Source of the DNA: Candidatus Tectomicrobia bacterium
Lineage (GTDB): Bacteria; UBA8248
Direction of reading: 5' to 3'
Assembly: GCA_016192135.1 (NCBI GenBank)
Contig: JACPUR010000013.1
Coordinates: 186,001-250,000, forward strand
DNA length: 64,000 nucleotides
Shown here in pieces: positions 7,569-16,280 of this stretch. Each line of letters starts with the position of its first letter. The first letter of the stretch is position 1. The position numbers and the translations under genes are program-made. A model generated the notes under the pieces. That model saw only the letters and a list, made by a program, of their open reading frames with translations, was not told where the DNA came from and did not search any database.

Positions 7569-9104
7569 TCACTCGATCCGAAGCTTGTACCACGTGGTGA
7601 CGGATTTCTGGCCGTTTCGGTCCCGCCGGAAGCCGTCCCACACCGCGAAGCCGATGGGGTGGATCGAGCCCGCCAGGAGCTGGGCATCCTGCTTGCCCGG
7701 GCTCTCCATCGAGCGCGTGAAGACCACCCGCCACTTGCCCCTGAACCACCGCGCCTGCCCCTGGACGTTCTGGTCCTTCGGGCCCTGGGGCTGGAGGGTG
7801 CCGAAGCCCCCCGCGTTCAGGTCCATGAATGGCCGGGCCAGGCCGGGCGTGGAGATGGGGTTGCCGGCCGCCCAGGCCGAAACGAAGGGCGTCCGCGTGG
7901 CGCGCGAGGCCGCGATGGGGGGGTGCCCCATCTCCTTCCGGGGATAAGGTTTCCCCGAGAGAGGATAGTCGTCCACGGCCATGCCCGCGTAGGTCGCCTC
8001 CACATCCACCGGAGGTGCGGCCCAGTGCCAGATGTTCACGAGGTTGTCGCGAGCGCCCATCACGAAGAGGGGCGGATCCTTCTCGCCGAGGGAGAACTGG
8101 ATGGCGGCGGCATCCCCGAAGGTGCCGACCGACCCCATCCGGTCGGGCGTCGCGTCGTCCCATTCCAGGAGGATGGAGATGCTCGTCTCGTCGTGGAGGG
8201 CGCGGACGTTCATCTCGATGGGCGGCCGGCCGTCGTTGTTGAGCTGCATCATGGGGATGGGCGTGGGGATGACCTTGGCCCATTGCGGGTCGTCCGTCCG
8301 CAGGGACGCCTTGCCCTGCGCCCGCCGGGCCGGGATGACGCCGGTGCTCGGCTGCCAGAAGTCGCGGCCCTTGGAGAACTGCCGCACGTAGTGGGCCAGG
8401 GCGATCACGTCCTCTTGCTTTTCGAGCACTTCCGCGTGGGAGGGCATGGGGGTGCCCTCGATGCCGGTCAGGATGCGGGTGATGATGGACTGGACGTCGC
8501 CCCCTCCCTTGAATACCCCTTTCGTGTAGTCGTTCGGCCGGATGGGCCGCTTGAGATAGTCCTTCAGCTCGGCCGCGCTGGTGCCCTTTCCGTCCCCCTT
8601 GTCGCCGTGGCACTTGTTGCACTCGTACTTGAGATAGGCCGCCTTGCCCTTGGCGAGCCATTCGGGCGTCGCGGGGGGCGCCTTGGGGATTTTGACGAAC
8701 TCGGCGGGCTCGTTCTCGAAGCCCGCCAGCGAGAGGACGTACTCGGCCACTGCCCGGAGGTCGCTCTCGGGGAGTGAGACGAAGCTCGGCATGGTGGAGC
8801 CTGGAAGCCCCAGGAGGAGGACGCGCACGATGTCCGACCGCTGGGGCGCCTCGCCCGAAGGGGTGGTGCGGATCTTGAACATCTTGGAGGTGAAGTCGCG
8901 CGGGGCGGGAAAGAGGAGATAGGCGGCCTCGCCGTCCCCCTTCCCCGCCGGGCCGTGGCAGACCGCGCACTCGCGCGCATATACGGCCTTGCCCCGCTCG
9001 GCCAGCTTGGCGTCGATCTTCATGGGGGCGGCCCAGCCGGGGGAGGCGGCCACGGCGAGGAAGAGCGTCCCAGCGGCGAGGACCATTCCCTGTCTCAAAA
9101 GCAT
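7569..9104 (-). CDS. Fused diheme cytochrome c / EB_dh heme-binding subunit (NxrC-like)
   Basis: A 511-residue exported protein with a Sec signal peptide ending near GWAA. Two c-type heme motifs follow, CAVCH (residues 46-50) and CNKCH (162-166), each with a later methionine that can be the axial ligand (GSTMPSF, GTPMPSH). From about residue 270 the sequence resembles the ethylbenzene-dehydrogenase/DMSO-reductase gamma heme domain: the EWDDATPDRMG segment, the NIWHWAAP segment and a basic RWFRGKWRVVFTR. In the NXR/EbDH/selenate-reductase group, gamma subunits carry heme b and pass electrons to cytochrome c. Here both appear joined in one chain. A GAGAGGGA ribosome binding site precedes the ATG. 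Confidence 0.9.
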   Translation of the reverse strand: MLLRQGMVLAAGTLFLAVAASPGWAAPMKIDAKLAERGKAVYARECAVCHGPAGKGDGEAAYLLFPAPRDFTSKMFKIRTTPSGEAPQRSDIVRVLLLGLPGSTMPSFVSLPESDLRAVAEYVLSLAGFENEPAEFVKIPKAPPATPEWLAKGKAAYLKYECNKCHGDKGDGKGTSAAELKDYLKRPIRPNDYTKGVFKGGGDVQSIITRILTGIEGTPMPSHAEVLEKQEDVIALAHYVRQFSKGRDFWQPSTGVIPARRAQGKASLRTDDPQWAKVIPTPIPMMQLNNDGRPPIEMNVRALHDETSISILLEWDDATPDRMGSVGTFGDAAAIQFSLGEKDPPLFVMGARDNLVNIWHWAAPPVDVEATYAGMAVDDYPLSGKPYPRKEMGHPPIAASRATRTPFVSAWAAGNPISTPGLARPFMDLNAGGFGTLQPQGPKDQNVQGQARWFRGKWRVVFTRSMESPGKQDAQLLAGSIHPIGFAVWDGFRRDRNGQKSVTTWYKLRIE

Positions 9105-9116
9105 GGCGAGTCCCTC

Positions 9117-9881
9117 TCAGAGCGAAGCCGGGCCGTTCTCCCCGGCGGTTTGCCAATCGGAGGCGTCCCACTCGTCGGCGGCCATCGGGAGGAATTCTCC
9201 CCGCGTGACATCGGCCACGGCGGCGGGAGAGGCGGCATTCGCCCGCGCCTCGGCGGCGATGTAGTCGGCCAGCATCCGCGCCGCGGCTCTGTAGGGCCCC
9301 TCCGCATTCCAGCGCTTGAGGCGCTTCGCGAAGACCCCCGCCCAGCGGCCCAGGTGATCCTCGATGAAGGAGACTTGGGCATCCCGGCAGACGCAGGCCG
9401 CCTCGGCGTCCCCGCCCTCCAGGGCGCGCGCCTCCTTGAAGGCCGCCAAATGGAGGAACTCGAGCTGGATGGCGAGGTGATCGAGGCGCTCGGTCCCTTC
9501 CCTCACCCGTACGCCGAAGGCGCGGTAGAAACCGGCCAGGTCGGCGAGGAAATCGGACTGCTGGAAGAGGTGCATGTTGGTGTACTCGGTCTCGTAGGGC
9601 GGGCACTGCTTGGAGATGGTGTGGCCGAAGACCTCCCCGTAGGTTTCGCGAAGAGCGCCGAGGCTCCCGATTCCGCGAAGCCGCATTCCCCCGCCGTGGA
9701 GGCGGAGGGCCTGGTAGGGCGCCTCCTCCCCGAGGAGGGCGCAGGCGAAGGCGAGGGTGGCGCGGGACTTCCTGCCCGTGAGTTCCCTCCAGGCGGCCTC
9801 GTCGGGATAGCGGAAGCAGGCGGCGAGGTAGGCGTAGAGGCGCGACCTTGCATAGGCCGTTACCGCCGGTGAGCCGGTCAT
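9117..9881 (-). CDS. TorD/DmsD-family molybdoenzyme maturation chaperone
   Basis: A 254-residue, mostly alpha-helical cytoplasmic chaperone that would bind the TAT signal of the alpha subunit and hold it until cofactor insertion. The motif CPPYETEYTNMH is characteristic of TorD-like proteins accompanying type II DMSO-reductase-family enzymes, and LADLAGFYRAFG is the next conserved helix. TGAGGAGA lies six bases before the ATG. The gene lies 11 bp after the beta-subunit gene and 12 bp before the cytochrome gene, within the same operon. Confidence 0.92.
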   Translation of the reverse strand: MTGSPAVTAYARSRLYAYLAACFRYPDEAAWRELTGRKSRATLAFACALLGEEAPYQALRLHGGGMRLRGIGSLGALRETYGEVFGHTISKQCPPYETEYTNMHLFQQSDFLADLAGFYRAFGVRVREGTERLDHLAIQLEFLHLAAFKEARALEGGDAEAACVCRDAQVSFIEDHLGRWAGVFAKRLKRWNAEGPYRAAARMLADYIAAEARANAASPAAVADVTRGEFLPMAADEWDASDWQTAGENGPASL

Positions 9882-9892
9882 GGCGCGTCTCC

Positions 9893-11164
<1,272 letters not shown>

Positions 11165-11176
11165 GGGGTGGTCTCC

Positions 11177-11443
11177 TTATCGAACGGCCGAGGGCCAGCC
11201 GGCGAGGGCTTGGGTCACGATTTTTCGGATCTCGTCCTCTCCCATGGCCCGGCAGAGATTGTGGAGCACCGAGTAGAAGGGGTCCCGGAACATGGCCAGT
11301 ATCTCCTCCGGCGTGTGCCCCATGCGGAGGTATTCTTCGGCCAGGCATTTCGCCATCTCGCGCTCTATCTCCGCCGCGGCCCCGGGCATGGGGATGGAAA
11401 CGAGTTCCATCGGGTCTTCGAATTCGAACTCATCCTTGGGCAT
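11177..11443 (-). CDS. Unknown 88-aa protein between the alpha and beta subunit genes
   Basis: A small acidic protein, probably all-helical after an N-terminal EFEFEDPMELV segment, with distinctive stretches GHTPEEILAMFRDPFY and MGEDEIRKIV. It has no signal peptide or membrane segment and two cysteines. A GGGAGA ribosome binding site lies six bases before its ATG, 11 bp after the alpha-subunit stop. Translation between two structural subunits suggests an assembly or stoichiometric accessory role, but I do not recognise the family and assign no function. Confidence 0.85.
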   Translation of the reverse strand: MPKDEFEFEDPMELVSIPMPGAAAEIEREMAKCLAEEYLRMGHTPEEILAMFRDPFYSVLHNLCRAMGEDEIRKIVTQALAGWPSAVR

Positions 11444-11454
11444 CGAATATCTCC

Positions 11455-14400
11455 CTATGCCTTCTTCACCCTGACCATGCCTTCCAGATAGCGGCGCATG
11501 AAGGCGTTCTCCCCTCCGGCGGAGAAACCGGTCGCCGCCGGGGCCCAGACGCCGCGCCCGCCGAGGCCCCCGTCCTCCGCCTTGGTGATCTTCACGAGCG
11601 TCTCCTTGGGGACCGTGTTGACGGCGTGATTGTCCGCCTCTCCCCCAAGGATGAAGCCCATGAAGGCCTTCGTTTTATGGAATAGGGTATCGAGCTGGTG
11701 CATGGGCATGAGCCAGCCCCGCGTGATGGATTGGTGGGAGCCGTAGCGGTAGCTCGCCTGATAGCCCGTGTCGGCCGAGACGGCGCGGCCGTCCTTGCGG
11801 GTTTCGTGGCCTTTCACGCTCTTCTCGGTGGCGCACCAGGCGCCGTGCTTGATCATGACCACGTTGTAGGGATAGGCCGGATTGAATTTCAGGCGCAGCA
11901 TGAGGCGCGCCACCTTGTAGAAGGGATCGTCCGGCTTCCAGCCGATATAGGGCCGGTCGGCCGGGTTCGCGTCCACGTAGACGTAGTCGCCCTCCTTGAG
12001 CCCCAGCGCCTTGGCCGCCTCGGGGTTCATGCTCACTTGGTTCTCGGAGACGCCCGGCTGGCGCTTGTCCATGCGGTAGGGGTCGCCGAAGTCGCTCCCC
12101 CAGATGAAGTTCCAGTCCGTCACCTGCCAGGAGGAGTGGGTGGTGTGGCGGCTCTTGGGAGTGAGGCAGAAGAAGCGGTAGCCGGCCTCCCATAGAGGGT
12201 TCTTCGTCCGCTTGGCCTCGGCCCAGGGGAGCCTGATGTTCCGCACCTGGCGCTCGTCCCAGCCCATGTGCCCGCGCGGGATGCCGTAGTCCTCGGGCCG
12301 GATGTAGGGGTTCGAGCTCACGATGACGTTCGGCAGGTAAGGCGTCGCTTCGGGCCCCTCGCGGTGGACGATGAAGTTCTCGCCGTACTCGATGGTCTCG
12401 GGCTCGTCGTTGTAGGCCTGGAGGCGCCCCGTCGCGGTGTAGAAGGGGACGGAATCCTCGATCTGCTCGAGGAAAGGAATCCGCGGATAGGACCGGAAGA
12501 GCATGAGCGCAGAGCCCGGCTCGCCGTACTTGCCCGCCATGATGTCGGCGTACTTGTAGCCCCGCGTGGTGGTGGAGGAGTCGAGGAGACGCTGGATGTA
12601 CACCTCGGACTTCCGCTCAAGAGCGAATTTCCAATAATCGGCGAAGCGCTTGTCGCCCAGGAGCTCCCCCATCTTCTGGGCCATCTCGGCCATGATGAGG
12701 GTGTCGTCCTTGGTGTCATAGATGGGCTTCACGCCGCCCTTCCAGATCTGGAGGAAGGGGTTTGAGCAGGAAGCCGTGATCTCGGGCTGCTCGAACTCCA
12801 TCCAGGTGTTGGCGGCGAGGATGATGTCCGAATACTCGGCGGTGGAGGTCATCTCGATCTCGGAGCAGACGATCATCTCCACCTTCGGATTCACGTTCTT
12901 GAGCATCTCGTAGAGCCACTTGGCGTTGTTGAAGAGGTTCACGTTCGTGAACCAGAGCGCCTTCGTGGGAGAGGGCATGTGGGTCATGCCGGTGAACACC
13001 TTGCGCCCGTACTTGGGGGTCTCCACGACCAGGGGTTTGTCGCCGTAGTTCCAGTAGGCGGGCTCCTCGTCCTTGGTGTAGCCGTGGGCGTGAATTTCCT
13101 TCCCGTCGGCTCCTGGGTCGAGGTTTACGTCGAAGGGGTCCTCGGCCACCCAGCCCTTGAAGCCGGGGCCCGTCCAGGCGGAGCCCTGGAAGAGGGCCGC
13201 CTTGTAATTGCCCGCCCAGGTGTGCGAGCCCGCGCCCGGCTTGCCGATATTCCCGGTCAAGATGAGCGGAAGATAGGTGGCGCGGTTGATCCCCGTCGCG
13301 TGGAACCAATGGTTGATGCCCTCGCCCACGTGGATGGCGGCGGGCTTGATGGTGGCGATGTCCTTCGCGATCTGCTCGATGAGCTCCTTGGGCGCCTGTG
13401 TGATCTCGTGGACGGTGTCGAGGTCGTAATCCTTGAGATGATGAGTCTTATACATCTCGAAAAGGGGCATGACCTCGACGGTTTGGCCATCCACTGTCTG
13501 GACCTGAAACTTGCCCTCGAGGGCCGGGTCGAGGCCCTTCTTCACGAAATTCTTCCCGACGTCGTCCCGGGTGATGACGGCAGCGCGGTTCGTCCGCCGA
13601 TCCCACACCATGAAGTCGCCGGTAATTTCGCGCAGCTGGGGCGTGAGGCCGTGGACCTTGAAAGAGGCTCCTTGGGAGATGTCCTGGTTCTTGTAGCCGG
13701 GGACCACGTCCTGGGGCTGGAGCCGCTTCAGGGTGTCCGTCCGGACGAGGAGGGGGAAATCCGTGAATTCCTTGACGAACTTCTCGTCGTACCATTTGCG
13801 GTCTATGAGGATCTTGGTGACACCGAGCAGGAGGGCGGCGTCCGACTGCGGCCGGATGGGGACCCAGTAATCCGCCTTGGTACCCACGGGGCTGTACTCG
13901 GGCGTGATGACGGCGACCTTGGCGCCGCGTTCCATGCACTCGATGAAGAAGTGGCTGTCGGGCCGTTTGTTCTCGACGAGGTTCTTTCCGATGTGGAGAT
14001 GGTATTTGGTGGAGCGCAGATCGTTGAAGTCGCAGTCGGAGGCCTGAAGGCCGTGGACGAAAGGGTGGCCCGGCGCCTGGTCGCCGTGCCAGGTATAGTT
14101 CGACCAGACGCGCCCGCCCTTGGCCTTATCCGGGCTCACCCCCCGCACATGGGTATCCAGCAAAGCCATCGTGTTGGCGAAGCGGTACATGCCGTACTTG
14201 CCGATGACGCCGAGCAGGCCCATGCCCCCCCGGAACTTCATGACCCGGGTGCCGGCCCCCTCCACGTGTGAGAGCATCTCGGGGGCGTAGCCCTGGGCGA
14301 GGAGGCGCTTCTTTCCTTCCTCTCCGCTATAGGTCCTGGCGATGTGGATGAAGCCCTTGGCGGCATAGGTGTAGGCCTCGTCCCAGCTCACGCGGAGGAA

Positions 14401-14898
14401 GGTATCCTGCCCTCGGGCGGTGAAGCCGTACTTCTGGGCGTTCGCCGGGTTCAGCTCGGGGAAACCGTCGTCCGCCCAGCGCTTCCAGCCGCGCCGGATC
14501 ATGGGGTAACGCACCCGGTAGGGGCCGTACATGCGGCGCTGGAAGGTGAAGCCGTTGGCGCACCCGCGCGGATTCCAGTGGTGGGTGGCCTTGTTCCCGT
14601 CGAGGTCGCTGATCCGGTGCTGGTCGTAGTTCTGCTCCGCCCGAAGGACAACGCCGTTCCGGGTGAAGGCGCGCATCCGGCACTCGTGGGTGCAGTTGGG
14701 CGAGCAGACCCAGGTGAAGGATTCGTCCCATTTGTATTGATCGCGGTAGACCTTCTCCCAGCCCCGGGAGGGATAACTGCCCAGGGGGTTGTCCACCTCG
14801 CTGACAGGCGCCAGGGCCGCGAGGGAGAGCCCGCGGGCGCTCCATGCGAGGAGCCCCGCGCTGCTGGCTGCCAGGAACTGGCGTCGGGAGACGTTCAT
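11455..14898 (-). CDS. nxrA: NxrA-type molybdopterin oxidoreductase alpha subunit (periplasmic nitrite oxidoreductase-like)
   Basis: A 1147-residue catalytic subunit with a TAT signal (SRRQFLAASSAG), so exported folded. Cys65, Cys69, Cys73 and Cys113 would hold an N-terminal [4Fe-4S] cluster. TWHGDQAPGHPF places Asp273 at the molybdenum-ligand position of type II DMSO-reductase-family enzymes. Length and many segments (MGLLGVIGKYGMYRF, GRKVFTGMTHMPSPTK, NPADRPYIGWKPDD, VNTVPKETLVKITKAE) agree with what I remember of NxrA from Nitrospira and anammox bacteria. Nitrite oxidation, nitrate reduction or another oxyanion remain possible. The ATG overlaps the preceding stop (ATGA). Confidence 0.9.
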   Translation of the reverse strand: MNVSRRQFLAASSAGLLAWSARGLSLAALAPVSEVDNPLGSYPSRGWEKVYRDQYKWDESFTWVCSPNCTHECRMRAFTRNGVVLRAEQNYDQHRISDLDGNKATHHWNPRGCANGFTFQRRMYGPYRVRYPMIRRGWKRWADDGFPELNPANAQKYGFTARGQDTFLRVSWDEAYTYAAKGFIHIARTYSGEEGKKRLLAQGYAPEMLSHVEGAGTRVMKFRGGMGLLGVIGKYGMYRFANTMALLDTHVRGVSPDKAKGGRVWSNYTWHGDQAPGHPFVHGLQASDCDFNDLRSTKYHLHIGKNLVENKRPDSHFFIECMERGAKVAVITPEYSPVGTKADYWVPIRPQSDAALLLGVTKILIDRKWYDEKFVKEFTDFPLLVRTDTLKRLQPQDVVPGYKNQDISQGASFKVHGLTPQLREITGDFMVWDRRTNRAAVITRDDVGKNFVKKGLDPALEGKFQVQTVDGQTVEVMPLFEMYKTHHLKDYDLDTVHEITQAPKELIEQIAKDIATIKPAAIHVGEGINHWFHATGINRATYLPLILTGNIGKPGAGSHTWAGNYKAALFQGSAWTGPGFKGWVAEDPFDVNLDPGADGKEIHAHGYTKDEEPAYWNYGDKPLVVETPKYGRKVFTGMTHMPSPTKALWFTNVNLFNNAKWLYEMLKNVNPKVEMIVCSEIEMTSTAEYSDIILAANTWMEFEQPEITASCSNPFLQIWKGGVKPIYDTKDDTLIMAEMAQKMGELLGDKRFADYWKFALERKSEVYIQRLLDSSTTTRGYKYADIMAGKYGEPGSALMLFRSYPRIPFLEQIEDSVPFYTATGRLQAYNDEPETIEYGENFIVHREGPEATPYLPNVIVSSNPYIRPEDYGIPRGHMGWDERQVRNIRLPWAEAKRTKNPLWEAGYRFFCLTPKSRHTTHSSWQVTDWNFIWGSDFGDPYRMDKRQPGVSENQVSMNPEAAKALGLKEGDYVYVDANPADRPYIGWKPDDPFYKVARLMLRLKFNPAYPYNVVMIKHGAWCATEKSVKGHETRKDGRAVSADTGYQASYRYGSHQSITRGWLMPMHQLDTLFHKTKAFMGFILGGEADNHAVNTVPKETLVKITKAEDGGLGGRGVWAPAATGFSAGGENAFMRRYLEGMVRVKKA

Positions 14899-15884
14899 CG
14901 GCGTGAGCCTCCAGTCAGGGATGGTGTCCGGCCGTCGGAGCGGGACACCGGGGCGAAGAACGCCCCGAGAAGATAGCGGTTCGCGCACTGGGTGCAGAGA
15001 CCCTGGGAGGGAGACCAGGCGGGGTAGTCGGCTTGAACGGCCTCGATGAGTCCTGGGGAGGCCTCCGCCCATTCGAAAGTGGTGAAGCGGCATAGTGGGC
15101 AGGGAGATCCGCCCGGGCTGCGGGCGGGCCGTTCCCTGGAGGCGGATGCCTCAAACGGAATGCCCAGGGCCGCGCACAGCTCCGGAGCGCCCCTCACCAT
15201 CCGGCGGAAGGCGGGATCGGAGGGGCGGGGCCCTGACCACAGCGTCTCGATGGCCTTCGCGGCGCTCTCCTCATCCAGGGCCGGGAACAGGGAGCGGAAC
15301 TCGGCGGCGCGACGTTCGCGGACGTCGGAAGGGAGCCGCCCCGACCGGCCGAGCCGCCCGTCCACCGAGAGATCCCATAAGGTGCGATAGCGGTCGCGGA
15401 GGAGGCTCTCCTCGGAGGGAGCGGCCGGAGCGAGGGGTGACGCGGGGTCATGCTCGAAACGCGGATCCAGCATGTCCTGAATGTGGGTGAGCTCGTGGCG
15501 AAGGAGGTAGGCGCAGGCCGCCTCGTCCAGCAGCGTTTCGGTCCGGATCCGCACTCCCAGTATGCTCGCATCCTCGCTGAGCTGGATGCCTTCTTCCTCG
15601 CCCTTGAAGGCGCGGGAGAAGAGGCATGCCGCAGGCAACAGGGCGTCCGGCTCTATCTCGCAGATGAGCCTTTCGAGCCGGCCGGCATGAGGGAGGGCGG
15701 CCAGGGTCCTTTGATAGAGGGAGAGAAATGCCGCCTGGCGCCTCTGAAGAGGGATGGTCCGGTAGATGGCGTCGGCCGCCCTGCGGAAATCCCGCATGGC
15801 GGCGGGGTCGCCGCCCCGAACCTGGGCGCCCATCTCCCTCTCGACCACCTCTTCGCATAGAGCGTCGTCGAAGAGCAGTTTCAT
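14895..15884 (-). CDS. Zincin-like putative metalloprotease with C-terminal zinc ribbon, first gene of the molybdoenzyme operon
   Basis: A 329-residue cytoplasmic protein (no signal peptide). RHELTHIQDML contains an HExxH zinc motif (His130, Glu131, His134), and the downstream LWDLSVDGRLGRSG offers an acidic third-ligand candidate. The C-terminal part has two CxxC pairs, CPLC (262-265) and CTQC (297-300), 31 residues apart, looking like a treble-clef or zinc-ribbon unit. ATG 15884 is chosen because TTGGAG lies just upstream. Its stop overlaps the nxrA start (ATGA), so the two are translationally coupled. I know no named family with this architecture; processing or quality control of the enzyme is only inference. 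Confidence 0.75.
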   Translation of the reverse strand: MKLLFDDALCEEVVEREMGAQVRGGDPAAMRDFRRAADAIYRTIPLQRRQAAFLSLYQRTLAALPHAGRLERLICEIEPDALLPAACLFSRAFKGEEEGIQLSEDASILGVRIRTETLLDEAACAYLLRHELTHIQDMLDPRFEHDPASPLAPAAPSEESLLRDRYRTLWDLSVDGRLGRSGRLPSDVRERRAAEFRSLFPALDEESAAKAIETLWSGPRPSDPAFRRMVRGAPELCAALGIPFEASASRERPARSPGGSPCPLCRFTTFEWAEASPGLIEAVQADYPAWSPSQGLCTQCANRYLLGAFFAPVSRSDGRTPSLTGGSRR

Positions 15885-16280
15885 TCTAGGCTCCAAAAAA
15901 GAATTAAAGAGATTTATTTCCTATATGGTGCCACAAGAACTCTCCACCCTTTGCTGCCCCGTCTCCGTCTGAATATTACCTCAATAGAAGAAAATAAGAT
16001 ATTATTTTCAATATATATCCCTTTTTCTTCCCCGCAAGGCCTCCTGCAAAAAAAGATTCACGTGAAAAAATGACGAAAATTGCCCCGCCGGGAAACGCTT
16101 CGCGAGGCGAGCCCATCACAGGGCACGGGGAAAAGGACGGTTTGGAGGGTCTTTTTCCAGGAATGCGGCTGCCGGTTCTGCCAGCCGCCCCATGAAAGAC
16201 AGGGGAATTCAAAGCGGAGGGTTCTCATGATCCGCTTGAGCGTCAGGACGGAAAGTCTATCCCTAGGCGGCCGGCGATCA
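15885..16280 (-). promoter_or_regulatory. A+T-rich upstream region of the NXR-like operon
   Basis: No gene lies in these 396 bp. The half next to the operon is markedly A+T-rich (about 15,890-16,075) and must hold its promoter. Candidate elements such as TTGAAA and TAATAT occur, but I cannot fix one -35/-10 pair. A perfect 10-bp palindrome TTCACGTGAA sits at 16057-16066. A 7-bp inverted repeat (GCGGCTG/CAGCCGC) lies at 16165-16188, near the 3' end of the TpsA gene. I see no clear FNR or NarL site. Confidence 0.5.

Noticed and set aside
15928-15934. Sigma-54-like TGGCAC on the minus strand upstream of the zincin gene
   Set aside because: The -24 half matches but no GC-containing -12 half occurs at the needed spacing.
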